DNA from: Bacteroidales bacterium
GTDB taxonomy: Bacteria > Bacteroidota > Bacteroidia > Bacteroidales > JAFGHD01
Reading direction: 5' to 3'
NCBI GenBank assembly: GCA_016939365.1
Contig: JAFGHD010000154.1
Span: 1-46,109, forward strand
DNA: 46,109 nt
Below, in pieces: positions 8,392 through 17,612 of the stretch. Both the position numbers and the translations under genes were made by a program. The notes below the pieces were generated by a model that saw only the letters and a program-made list of their open reading frames with translations, searched no databases and was not told where the DNA came from. Position 1 is the first letter of the stretch, and each line of letters opens with the position of its first letter.

Positions 8392-9200
8392 CTTCCGGAT
8401 GACAATAATTCCTTGCGGGTTGTTCCCCTGAAAACATATGTTGCCGGGCCTTCAAGCCAGATATCGCTGAATCCCTTTTCATTCCTGCTGAATGAAACCT
8501 TCAGTGCCCCGCCTGGTGTTTCGAGCCGGATCGTTCCCCCTGTTAGATTTCTCCTCATGGCGAAGGCCAGGGCAGCTGCCGTGACACCCGTGCCGCATGA
8601 CAGCGTGATCCGCTCCACACCGCGTTCATAGGTCACCACATGGAGATATCCCTCACGCTCTTCCACAAAGTCCACATTGATCCCTTCCTTCCGGAAGGGT
8701 GCGCTGTGCCGTATCTCCCTGCCCTCCTGAAATGCCGACTCAAGGTTATCCGGCATCAGGAACCTGACCAGGTGGGGCGATCCCGTATCCATGATGTAAT
8801 CACCCCCATCGCAATGAACGTCAGGCACATCCTTCATCTTCAGGGACACAACGGCATGGTCTCCGTCAGATTCCCTGATTGTTGATCTGTGAGGCCCGTC
8901 AATGGCCAGAAACTGCAAATCCGGCCCGGTGGCGATGCCCAGGTGAACCACAAGTGCCGAAACACATCGGCCCCCGTTGCCGCACATCGTTCCCTCCCGT
9001 CCGTCCGCATTGAAATACTGCATCGAGAAGTCATATCCGAAGGCCTCATGGATCAGGATGAGACCATCTGCCCCTACACCCAGTTGACGGTGACACAAAC
9101 CGGCGATCACCTCCCTGTCCGCTATGAAGACATCCTGCCTGTCATCAATGATGATGAAATCATTACCGGTTCCATGATATTTATAAAATGGGGTGCCCAT
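8388..9200 (-). CDS. dapF: Diaminopimelate epimerase
   Basis: Interconverts LL- and meso-diaminopimelate for lysine and peptidoglycan synthesis, without a cofactor, by a two-cysteine mechanism. Both cysteines are present: Cys73 in MCGNGGRC and Cys202 in SCGTGVTA. The start MGTPFYKYHGTGNDF is diagnostic, so I use the ATG at 9200 although the frame is open to 9260. At 270 residues it is normal length. First gene of the operon dapF-GNAT-GNAT-mltG; a TATCTTTG -7 element at 9258-9265 and a 22-bp palindrome at 9217-9238 lie in front of it. Confidence 0.95.
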   Translation of the reverse strand: MGTPFYKYHGTGNDFIIIDDRQDVFIADREVIAGLCHRQLGVGADGLILIHEAFGYDFSMQYFNADGREGTMCGNGGRCVSALVVHLGIATGPDLQFLAIDGPHRSTIRESDGDHAVVSLKMKDVPDVHCDGGDYIMDTGSPHLVRFLMPDNLESAFQEGREIRHSAPFRKEGINVDFVEEREGYLHVVTYERGVERITLSCGTGVTAAALAFAMRRNLTGGTIRLETPGGALKVSFSRNEKGFSDIWLEGPATYVFRGTTRKELLSSGR

Positions 9201-9216
9201 GGCGGTTATTGAACTG

Positions 9217-9238
9217 TCAGATTGACATGTCAGTCTGA
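9217..9238. promoter_or_regulatory. 22-bp palindrome in the dapF leader
   Basis: TCAGA (9217-9221), TGACATGTCA (9223-9232) and TCTGA (9234-9238) form a dyad with one mismatched pair. It lies between the presumed transcription start near 9251 and the dapF start at 9200. It could be an operator or an RNA hairpin that affects translation. Confidence 0.45.
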
Positions 9239-9257
9239 AGGCATGTATTATCCGAAG

Positions 9258-9265
9258 CAAAGATA
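9258..9265 (-). promoter_or_regulatory. Promoter -7 element for the dapF operon
   Basis: On the minus strand this reads TATCTTTG, an exact TAnnTTTG match, 57 nt before the dapF start. No good -33 element is seen. The leader of about 50 nt contains the palindrome at 9217-9238. Confidence 0.5.
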
Positions 9266-9309
9266 AAAATATCTGAAAGCCTGACTCTTCCGTGGGGGAG
9301 GAAAGGCTC

Positions 9310-9325
9310 TTAACAATCTTTAACA
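9310..9325 (+). promoter_or_regulatory. TTAACA direct repeat upstream of htrA
   Basis: TTAACA occurs at 9310-9315 and again at 9320-9325, exactly 10 bp (one helical turn) apart, with a related TGTAAC at 9333-9338. This looks like a regulator-binding site. No TAnnTTTG element is found for htrA, so a stress-type sigma factor or activator is plausible; this is inference. Confidence 0.3.
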
Positions 9326-9457
9326 GAAGAGTTGTAACGAAGCGGAGGCCTGATGCGTTTTTATTTTGCCTTTTATATCCACTCCTGTGATTTTAAAACA
9401 GGCGGGACAAGGCATGGAAATTGATCCGGATCAGGCATAAAACAAAAGCTAAATAAG

Positions 9458-10912
9458 ATGAAAGTCATGAAAAAATATCTGGGGAGTTTTTTGTCGGCAA
9501 TGGCAGGGGGACTGGTGTTCCTGCTGCTGTATATGATGATCTCGGAAAGGGGAGGGGAAAGAAGCGACTCTGCCCTTTATCAGGAGCCCGCCCCTGTGGT
9601 TCAGACCGGCTATACGCCGGCCATGCCGGTCATAGGGCCGGATTTTGTCGAAGCGGCAGACAAGACAGTTCATGCGGTGGTGCATATCAAGTCGGAGCTG
9701 GCCAGCCGCAACCAGACATACAATGATTTCTTCGACCTGTTCAATGAGTTCTTTGGCAATCCCTACCGGGGTTATAACGAGCCGGCCATTGCCACGGGTT
9801 CCGGAGTGATTATATCGAGCGACGGTTATATCGTGACCAACAACCATGTGGTACAGCAGGCCTCCAGGCTGGAGGTGACACTCAACGACAAGCGTTCGTA
9901 TGAAGCAAAGATTATCGGAACGGATCCCACCACCGATCTGGCACTGATCAGGATCGAGGAGGCCGGGCTGCCTTATCTGAGCTACGGCAATTCCGACGAC
10001 CTGAAGATCGGGGAATGGGTTCTGGCCGTAGGTAATCCCTTCAATCTGACTTCAACGGTGACTGCCGGTATCGTCAGTGCCAAAGCAAGGAATATCAACA
10101 TCCTGGGAAACCGTTCCGCGATAGAATCATTCATCCAGACCGATGCCGTTGTGAACCGCGGAAACAGCGGGGGAGCGCTGGTGAACGTCAATGGTGAGCT
10201 GGTGGGCGTCAATGCCGCCATCGCATCCAACACCGGATCCTACACGGGGTATTCTTTTGCCATACCTGTGAATATCGTCAGGAAGGTGATGGATGATTTC
10301 CTCAGTTACGGTGACATCCAGAGGGCTTACCTGGGGATCACCTTCGTGGAGGTCGACAGCAGGTTTGCCGGGGAAAAGGGCCTGAAGGACGTGCGGGGGG
10401 TTTATATCATGGAGACTGTCGAAAACGGTGCGGCGGATGAAGCCGGCATGCGACCGGGTGATGTCATTGTCCGTGTGAATGATGTGACGATCAACTCCAA
10501 ATCGGCCCTTCTTGAATCCATCGGAACACACCGGCCCGGTGACAGGATCAGGGTAACGGCCGAACGCGACGGAAAAACCAGGGAGTTCGAAGTGGTACTG
10601 AAAGACATCTCCGGCGGCACCGAACCATCGAAGAAGGATGTGTTTCAGCTTCTCGGCGCGACATTCGAACCCCTCCCGGAGTCTGAAATGGTTCAGCTGG
10701 GCATCACCCACGGGATGAAAGTGACACGGCTGGAATCAGGCAAACTGCAGAGCGCTGGCGTCAGGGAAGGTTTTATCATCATGGATGTTGACGAGGTCGC
10801 CATCCGCTCCTTCGATGACCTGCAATATGCCCTTTCGGGCAAACGCGGAGGCGTTCTCATCGAAGGGATATACCCGAACGGGCAGAAAGCCTATTATGGG
10901 ATAGGGCTCTGA
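9458..10912 (+). CDS. htrA: HtrA/DegP-type periplasmic serine protease
   Basis: Quality-control protease and chaperone of the cell envelope. The 484-residue chain has an N-terminal membrane segment or uncleaved signal (about 8-28), a trypsin-like domain (about 65-275) with the full triad His130 (NNHVV), Asp160 (TTDLALI) and Ser237 (GNSGGAL), then two PDZ regions (about 290-380 and 400-484); the second is less typical. The Q-linker-type insertion NDFFDLFNEFFGNP near residue 90 is the usual LA loop of DegP-like enzymes. It has its own 250-nt upstream spacer shared with divergent dapF, with a TTAACA direct repeat, and is followed by hairpins, so it is probably a single-gene unit. Confidence 0.93.
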   Translation: MKVMKKYLGSFLSAMAGGLVFLLLYMMISERGGERSDSALYQEPAPVVQTGYTPAMPVIGPDFVEAADKTVHAVVHIKSELASRNQTYNDFFDLFNEFFGNPYRGYNEPAIATGSGVIISSDGYIVTNNHVVQQASRLEVTLNDKRSYEAKIIGTDPTTDLALIRIEEAGLPYLSYGNSDDLKIGEWVLAVGNPFNLTSTVTAGIVSAKARNINILGNRSAIESFIQTDAVVNRGNSGGALVNVNGELVGVNAAIASNTGSYTGYSFAIPVNIVRKVMDDFLSYGDIQRAYLGITFVEVDSRFAGEKGLKDVRGVYIMETVENGAADEAGMRPGDVIVRVNDVTINSKSALLESIGTHRPGDRIRVTAERDGKTREFEVVLKDISGGTEPSKKDVFQLLGATFEPLPESEMVQLGITHGMKVTRLESGKLQSAGVREGFIIMDVDEVAIRSFDDLQYALSGKRGGVLIEGIYPNGQKAYYGIGL

Positions 10913-10921
10913 TCAGTTCCG

Positions 10922-10941
10922 CCGGATGTGTTCACATCCGG
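10922..10941 (+). terminator. Hairpin just after htrA
   Basis: CCGGATGTG (10922-10930) and CACATCCGG (10933-10941) are perfect complements; the real loop is 4 nt. It lies 10 nt past the htrA stop and is followed by GTGAAAAATTT, not a true T-run. It may protect the htrA message 3' end or act as a weak terminator. Confidence 0.45.
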
Positions 10942-11010
10942 TGAAAAATTTGCCTTAAGGAATGTAACTTCCATGGAACTTTAGCAGTATCATCTCATAG
11001 GTGTTCAATT

Positions 11011-11051
11011 AAACCCGCAGGGTGAACAAAATCACCCTGCCTGGGTTTTTT
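11011..11051 (+). terminator. Strong rho-independent terminator
   Basis: GCAGGGTGA (11017-11025) pairs perfectly with TCACCCTGC (11032-11040) around ACAAAA. An outer AAACCC (11011-11016)/GGGTTT (11043-11048) stem continues it past a 2-nt bulge, and seven Ts follow (11046-11052). It lies 100 nt beyond the htrA stop, past another hairpin, so it may end the htrA message or a separate small RNA. Confidence 0.8.
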
Positions 11052-11153
11052 TATCTGTATGTTTCAAATGGGTACGCATTTCCGGATGTCGTCAGCAACA
11101 ATCACTTCGTCCCTTTTTTGTTTTCAATATACAACTCCTGAGGTTGTTGTTGT

Positions 11154-11179
11154 GTCAATGCCATGTGAAAACCATTGAC
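11154..11179. repeat. Inverted repeat upstream of rpoD
   Basis: GTCAATG (11154-11160) and CATTGAC (11173-11179) are perfect 7-bp arms separated by 12 nt, about 110 bp upstream of the rpoD promoter. It is a possible regulator site; nothing in the sequence proves it. Confidence 0.3.
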
Positions 11180-11261
11180 GTGATTTTATCAACACAGAAG
11201 TGCAATAATCGAGTTGAAACAGATGTTTTAGAAAAAGACCTGTTCAAAAAAACAGGAGAAA

Positions 11262-11295
11262 ATTGATCATAAATTTGATTTTTTTGGTATATTTG
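11262..11295 (+). promoter_or_regulatory. rpoD promoter
   Basis: TATATTTG (11288-11295) matches TAnnTTTG exactly; ATTG at 11262-11265 is a fair -33 element at a 22-nt spacing. It would give a leader of about 55 nt before the ATG at 11357. Confidence 0.55.
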
Positions 11296-11356
11296 TAAAT
11301 CTTTTTCTTTATCAACGTACTGATTATCAGGCACTTAAAATAATTTGGGGAGGTTC

Positions 11357-12223
11357 ATGAGACAACTAAAGATTACCAAGTCCATTACCAACCGGGAGAC
11401 CGCCTCCCTTGACAAGTATCTTCAGGATATCGGAAAGGAGGAGCTGATCACGGCTGAGGAGGAGGTGCAACTGGCACAACGGGTCAAGCAGGGGGATCAG
11501 CGGGCGCTTGAGAAACTGGTGCGTGCCAACCTTCGTTTTGTGGTGTCGGTGGCCAAACAATACCAGAATCAGGGATTAAGCCTTCCCGACCTGATCAACG
11601 AGGGCAACCTGGGACTGATCAAGGCAGCCAAAAGGTTCGACGAAACGCGAGGTTTCAAGTTCATCTCATATGCCGTATGGTGGATCCGTCAGTCTATCCT
11701 CCAGGCATTGGCAGAACAGTCGAGGATCATTCGTCTTCCGCTCAATCAGGTGGGATCACTCAACAAGATCAAGAAAGCCACATCCAAGCTCGAGCAGGAA
11801 TATGAAAGGCCTCCTTCCTCTGATGAAATTGCTGAAATTCTGGAGATGCCGGGCTACAAGGTGGATGCTGCACGGAAAATTACCACGAGGTATATTTCCA
11901 TGGATGCTCCCCTCACCCAGGACGAAGAAACGAAATTCCTTGATGTGTTCGTCTCGGATGAGATGCCCGGAACCGACGAAGGCCTGATGAAGGAATCCCT
12001 GGCCAAGGAAATCCAGCGATCCCTTGCCACTCTCACCAAAAAGGAGCGGGACGTCATCAATCTGTATTATGGCATCGGTATGCCTCATGGACTGACCCTC
12101 GAAGAGATCGGAGCCAAATTCGACCTTACCCGCGAGCGCGTCAGGCAGATCAAGGAAAAAGCAATCCGCAGGCTGAAGCATACATCGCGCAGCAAATTGC
12201 TGAAAGCATACCTTGGGCAGTAA
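11357..12223 (+). CDS. rpoD: Primary RNA polymerase sigma factor RpoD/SigA
   Basis: The housekeeping sigma-70 factor, in the short Bacteroidota form (288 residues) without the acidic 1.1 region. It starts with the phylum-typical [14 protein letters not shown]. Region 1.2 lies at about 15-45, region 2 at about 50-120 ([16 protein letters not shown], then [15 protein letters not shown]), region 3 at about 130-205 and region 4 at about 220-288 with the helix-turn-helix [20 protein letters not shown]. The ATG at 11357 follows GGGGAGG, a rare clear ribosome-binding site here; a TTG at 11345 is not needed. It recognises the TAnnTTTG elements listed in this window. A T-run terminator follows 24 nt after the stop. 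Confidence 0.96.
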   Translation: MRQLKITKSITNRETASLDKYLQDIGKEELITAEEEVQLAQRVKQGDQRALEKLVRANLRFVVSVAKQYQNQGLSLPDLINEGNLGLIKAAKRFDETRGFKFISYAVWWIRQSILQALAEQSRIIRLPLNQVGSLNKIKKATSKLEQEYERPPSSDEIAEILEMPGYKVDAARKITTRYISMDAPLTQDEETKFLDVFVSDEMPGTDEGLMKESLAKEIQRSLATLTKKERDVINLYYGIGMPHGLTLEEIGAKFDLTRERVRQIKEKAIRRLKHTSRSKLLKAYLGQ

Positions 12224-12238
12224 CATTTCAGGAGGATC

Positions 12239-12282
12239 GAAAAAAATGGGGGTAATTGATATTCAGTTATCCCCTTTTTTTT
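12239..12282 (+). terminator. rpoD terminator
   Basis: GGGGGTAA (12248-12255) pairs with TTATCCCC (12267-12274), one G-T wobble, followed by eight Ts (12275-12282). An A-run precedes it, so it could also work on the minus strand. Its last T is the first base of the -7 element of the next gene's promoter. Confidence 0.8.
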
Positions 12283-12289
12283 AAATTTG
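12282..12289 (+). promoter_or_regulatory. Promoter -7 element for gap
   Basis: TAAATTTG is an exact TAnnTTTG match 38 nt before the gap start. The expected -33 region falls inside the rpoD terminator hairpin (ATTG at 12255-12258, spacing 23). Termination and initiation are therefore packed into about 50 bp. Confidence 0.55.
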
Positions 12290-12327
12290 GCCATTCATCT
12301 AATATTCACCAATTAAGAGCAAGTCAT

Positions 12328-13797
12328 ATGGTCGCAAGCATGAATGATGCGGGGATGAATTACAAGGATTCCCTGAGCAAATGGATTGAAGACGAAAAGG
12401 CAGGGTTTGAATTCATAGATGTGTTGGGCAAGCTATTCTATGAGAAGTCGATTGAACTGATCTTTTTCCGCAGTCAGCTTTTCGACCGGAGTTCCAGTGT
12501 GATCCTTCATAAGCATTCCTACTCTCTGACCGTCATTGGTAAGAAGCTGGCGATACAGGACTCGCTGCTGCTCTCCAAGCATCTGATACGTATGAATCTG
12601 CCGCCTGCACGGATCGATATCGGACGCCTGAACCAGGAATGGACTGAAGAACAGGATCAGTTCGGGAAGGATCCCCTCGCCTTTCTGAACAGCAAGCTGG
12701 GCCATATGATCGGCAAACCGCCGAAATCGGAAAAACCCATGGATGTTGTGCTTTACGGTTTCGGGCGTATCGGAAGGCTGCTCCTCCGGGAGATGATCAT
12801 TCAGGGCAATGGTACCCAGCTCAATGTCAAGGCTGTCATGACACGCAAGGTGACACCCGAGGATATTGTCAAGAGGGCCTCTTTGGCGAGGCATGATTCC
12901 GTTCACGGGCCCTTCAGGGGCAATGTCATCGAGGATGTGGAGAACCGATCCATCTATTTCAACGGCCACATCGTGAAAATGCTCGAAGCTTCCAGTCCTG
13001 AGGGATTTGATTATGAAGCAGAGGGGATCAGCAATGCACTTCTGATCGACAATACCGGGATCGTCCGTGATCGTGAAGGCCTTTCCAGGCATCTGAAAGC
13101 CATAGGGATCAGCAAAGTCCTGCTCACCGCTCCCGGAAAGGGCGACATCCCCAACATCGTGTATGGTGTGAATCACCTGGAGTTCGATCCCGATCAGGAC
13201 AATATCTTTTCCGGGGCTTCCTGTACGACCAATGCGATCGTGCCGGTGCTGCATGTTCTGGAAGAGAAGCTCGGCATCGTCAAGGGACACCTTGAGACCA
13301 TCCATGCCTATACCAATGACCAGAACCTTCTGGACAACTATCATAAAAAGCCCAGAAGAGGCCGGGCGGCACCGCTGAATATGGTCATCACAACCACGGG
13401 AGCCGGTTCCGCTGCCGCCAAAGCCATTCCCAGCCTTAAGGGAAAGCTGACCTCCAATGCCGTCAGGGTGCCTGTACCTAACGTCTCCCTTGCCATACTC
13501 TCCCTGACCGTTGAAAAAGCCACCACGCGCGAAGAGTTGATCGAACTGCTCCGTGACGCTGCACTGAAAGGCAATCTCGTGGAACAGATCCGTTTTTCTG
13601 CTTCCAATGAATCCGTTTCCTCCGACTTTATCGGCGATTCCTGCGCATGCATCTTCGACAGCCCCTCCACATTGGTCTCTGCCGATGGAAGGAGCATTGT
13701 AGTTTATATCTGGTATGACAACGAGTTCGGATATACCATGCAGGTGATCCGGCTGGCCAAGTACCTGGCAAAGGTTGAGAGGTATTCATATTATTGA
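12328..13797 (+). CDS. gap: Glyceraldehyde-3-phosphate dehydrogenase with N-terminal extension
   Basis: Oxidises glyceraldehyde 3-phosphate to 1,3-bisphosphoglycerate or runs in reverse. The core has the Rossmann motif YGFGRIGR (about 143-150), catalytic Cys299 in GASCTTNAIVP and the partner His326 in ETIHAYTNDQ, and ends with YDNEFGYTMQVIRL. At 489 residues it is about 150 longer than the usual 335-residue enzyme; the extra part is an N-terminal helical domain (about 1-135) with no motif I recognise. Long GAPDHs of this kind are known in Bacteroidota and some Proteobacteria. The coenzyme cannot be read with confidence. ATG 12328 is used; the next Met (12340) is possible. It has its own promoter right behind the rpoD terminator. 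Confidence 0.92.
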   Translation: MVASMNDAGMNYKDSLSKWIEDEKAGFEFIDVLGKLFYEKSIELIFFRSQLFDRSSSVILHKHSYSLTVIGKKLAIQDSLLLSKHLIRMNLPPARIDIGRLNQEWTEEQDQFGKDPLAFLNSKLGHMIGKPPKSEKPMDVVLYGFGRIGRLLLREMIIQGNGTQLNVKAVMTRKVTPEDIVKRASLARHDSVHGPFRGNVIEDVENRSIYFNGHIVKMLEASSPEGFDYEAEGISNALLIDNTGIVRDREGLSRHLKAIGISKVLLTAPGKGDIPNIVYGVNHLEFDPDQDNIFSGASCTTNAIVPVLHVLEEKLGIVKGHLETIHAYTNDQNLLDNYHKKPRRGRAAPLNMVITTTGAGSAAAKAIPSLKGKLTSNAVRVPVPNVSLAILSLTVEKATTREELIELLRDAALKGNLVEQIRFSASNESVSSDFIGDSCACIFDSPSTLVSADGRSIVVYIWYDNEFGYTMQVIRLAKYLAKVERYSYY

Positions 13798-13904
13798 TGA
13801 ACCGTGCTTCAGATATCGGGAATGGGCCGTCTTCAGGGACCGCCCGTTTCCGGTTTTATGAAGGAAAGAGGATTGTTTGATTTCGGTAGATGAGAGTCGT
13901 ATAA

Positions 13905-15560
<1,656 letters not shown>

Positions 15561-15611
15561 TCCGCAAACAGAGGCACGCATTTTGTATCTTTAGGGTTTT
15601 AAACATGCATC

Positions 15612-16346
15612 ATGATGAAATTCTCTCAATTCGTATGGATGGGAGTGCTGTCTTCATTGCTCATGACGGCTTGTGAAGAAGACACCGGGATCCTTTTCCC
15701 CTCCAGTCTTACTGAGACGGAAGTGGTTCATGGCCTCAAGGATGCGCTCCGTGTCGGGACCGATACAGCCGTAAAACAGGTATCTGCTGTGGACGGTTTC
15801 TACGGTGATAACCTGATCCGGATACTGCTGCCCCCTGAAGCAGATGTGATCACAGAACATCTAAATGACCCGTTGGTGGTGGCTGCAGGAGTGGATACAC
15901 TGTTTGAAAAGGTGATCCTCCTGATGAACCGTGCAGCAGAGGACGCAGCAGTTAAGGCCGGACCGATATTCCTCAACGCCGTAACCACGATCACCTTCGG
16001 GGACGCCTTTGATATCCTGAACGGATCGGATACCGCCGCTACCCATTATCTCAGGGAGAAGACATGGACAGACCTGAAGAATGCCTTCCAGCCCGATATC
16101 GAAGCATCCCTTGATAAACCCCTGGTGGGAGGCGTCAGCACCAACGAGGCCTGGAGTTCGCTCACGGGAGCCTACAATATCATAGCCATGCTGACCGGAT
16201 GGCAACAAGTAAATACCGATCTCGACGATCATGTCACCCGGAAAGCCCTCAACGGTCTTTTTTTAAAAATCTCACAGGAAGAGACTGCCATACGTACCGA
16301 CCCCCTGGCCCGCGTCACCGAAATCCTGCGGCGCGTGTTCGGATGA
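15612..16346 (+). CDS. DUF4197 family lipoprotein
   Basis: A 244-residue predicted lipoprotein: a short basic start, a hydrophobic stretch and the lipobox LMTAC with Cys at residue 21. The rest matches the DUF4197 pattern: GLKDALRVGTDTAVKQVS, then GFYGDNLIRILLPPEA, NRAAEDAAVKAGPIFLNAVTTITFGDAFDILNG and TAATHYLREKT. The function of the family is not established; it is a helical periplasmic or outer-membrane-associated protein found widely in Gram-negative bacteria. A TATCTTTA near-consensus element lies at 15586-15593, only 19 nt before the ATG. It follows pyrG by 51 nt and converges on the next gene. Confidence 0.8.
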   Translation: MMKFSQFVWMGVLSSLLMTACEEDTGILFPSSLTETEVVHGLKDALRVGTDTAVKQVSAVDGFYGDNLIRILLPPEADVITEHLNDPLVVAAGVDTLFEKVILLMNRAAEDAAVKAGPIFLNAVTTITFGDAFDILNGSDTAATHYLREKTWTDLKNAFQPDIEASLDKPLVGGVSTNEAWSSLTGAYNIIAMLTGWQQVNTDLDDHVTRKALNGLFLKISQEETAIRTDPLARVTEILRRVFG

Positions 16347-16409
16347 ATGATGTTTGGATCGGAATGCCGGTAAGTGATACGCAAAGGATGTTCAGACCAT
16401 ACGACGGGC

Positions 16410-17396
16410 TTACTCGATCCCGGCAAAGTATCTCATGAACTGAACCCTCTCATAGGCCGCCGGATTATCAGCCTCCTTGAAGTTCATTTTTCCGTTGAAT
16501 TCACTGATCGAGGAGAAGCCATGCCGCTTCATCCATGATTCCAGGAACTGCAGCATCTCAGGAATGACCCGGATGCCGTTTTTATACAGTGCGGATGTGA
16601 TCTGGACGGCTTTGGCCCCTGCCAGCAGTTGCTTCACCACCCCCGTCCCGTCATGGATCCCTGTGGATGCGGCAACATCACAATGAAGCCTTCCGGAAAG
16701 CATGGCAACCCACCTCAGTGAAATGGCGATCTCTTCCGGGCTGCTGAAGACATATGAGGGCGTGATCTCGAACTTTTCAATGTCAATATCCGGTGAATAA
16801 AACCGGTTGAAAAGAACGATCCCGCGGATTCCTGTCCAGGAAAGCTTCAGCGCTGTCTTGGCCAGGCTTGAAAAATAATAGCTGATCTTGACCGAGACAG
16901 GTATGCTGACCTGCCTGAGGACGGCCATGACGATATCAAAGTAGACCTTTTCATTCTGTTCGCCGGAGCGTTGCGGATCGGAGGGAAGGATGAAGATGTT
17001 CAGTTCCAGGGCATCGGCTCCGGCCTCCTCGACCCTTTTCGCAAAAAGGGTCCATTCGGAGGAAGATACGCAATTGATGCTGGCGATCACCGGAATGGTA
17101 AGTGTTTCCTTGCATTTCCTTATCAGGTTCAGGTACTGGCTGACGTCATTCTCCCTGGAATACTGCCCGATATAGTCCATCGCTTCAGGATAGGAGTAAA
17201 TGGCCTCACTTTGATTGATATTGTGGTGGGCATGAAACATGATCTGTTCCTCGAACAACGACTTGATCACCACAGCTCCGGCCCCGGCCGACTGCAATTC
17301 AGACAACTTTTCCAGGCTGCCCGTCATTCCGGAACTTCCGGCGATGACCGGGTTCTTCAGGGGAAGACCCAGGTATGCGGTCTGCGTATCTATCAT
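16410..17396 (-). CDS. Dihydroorotate dehydrogenase-like FMN enzyme
   Basis: A 328-residue TIM-barrel flavoprotein of the class 1 dihydroorotate dehydrogenase superfamily. It begins with TAYLGLPLKNPVIAGSSGMT, carries SINCVSSSEWTLFAKRVEEAGADALELNIF (barrel strands holding substrate and FMN) and a C-terminal phosphate-binding region AGAKAVQITSALYKNG. Members of this 'DHODH-like' group are common in Bacteroidota alongside a true PyrD, so pyrimidine synthesis cannot be assumed. The catalytic base expected in true PyrD enzymes is not obvious to me. No other pyr gene besides distant pyrG is near. A TAACTTTG box stands 38 nt upstream; the gene is divergent from gldF. Confidence 0.8.
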   Translation of the reverse strand: MIDTQTAYLGLPLKNPVIAGSSGMTGSLEKLSELQSAGAGAVVIKSLFEEQIMFHAHHNINQSEAIYSYPEAMDYIGQYSRENDVSQYLNLIRKCKETLTIPVIASINCVSSSEWTLFAKRVEEAGADALELNIFILPSDPQRSGEQNEKVYFDIVMAVLRQVSIPVSVKISYYFSSLAKTALKLSWTGIRGIVLFNRFYSPDIDIEKFEITPSYVFSSPEEIAISLRWVAMLSGRLHCDVAASTGIHDGTGVVKQLLAGAKAVQITSALYKNGIRVIPEMLQFLESWMKRHGFSSISEFNGKMNFKEADNPAAYERVQFMRYFAGIE

Positions 17397-17434
17397 ATAT
17401 CCAGCGATTTAGAGAAATAACTCCCATGGGGACA

Positions 17435-17442
17435 CAAAGTTA
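17435..17442 (-). promoter_or_regulatory. Promoter -7 element for the DHODH-like gene
   Basis: Minus-strand TAACTTTG, exact TAnnTTTG match, 38 nt before the start at 17396. No clear -33 element. Confidence 0.45.
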
Positions 17443-17586
17443 AGGATACATTTCTGATCTGTCCCCGTCATCCGGTGATTTATATTCATTTCAAATTGAA
17501 CCTTTCCAGGACAACACGGGCGTTATCATTTTCGTTTTTCCCGGAAGTACCCGGGTCGGCGATCCGGATTTGTAATCAAAAATCTC

Positions 17587-17594
17587 TATTTTTG
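17587..17594 (+). promoter_or_regulatory. Promoter -7 element for the gldF operon
   Basis: TATTTTTG, exact TAnnTTTG match, 18 nt before the ATG at 17613. TTTG at 17569-17572 is present but at a short 14-nt spacing. It supports the shorter gldF start. Confidence 0.45.
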
Positions 17595-17612
17595 ATCCTT
17601 TTAATCTCCCCG

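Larger units (their letters stand above)
10942..11356. other. Structured gene-free spacer before rpoD
   Basis: No open frame here looks real. It contains the palindrome TTCCATGGAA (10969-10978), a strong terminator (11011-11051), a 7-bp inverted repeat GTCAATG/CATTGAC (11154-11160 and 11173-11179), a CCTGTT/AACAGG hairpin (11239-11256) and the rpoD promoter (11262-11295). A short RNA ending at the terminator is possible. Confidence 0.5.

Noticed and set aside
10942-11356. tRNA or known riboswitch in the rpoD leader
   Set aside because: No cloverleaf, no T-loop motif and no riboswitch core that I can recognise; only hairpins and a terminator.
12433-13344. Minus-strand open frame of 303 codons opposite gap
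   Set aside because: Fully inside a gene with all catalytic residues; no homology signs of its own.
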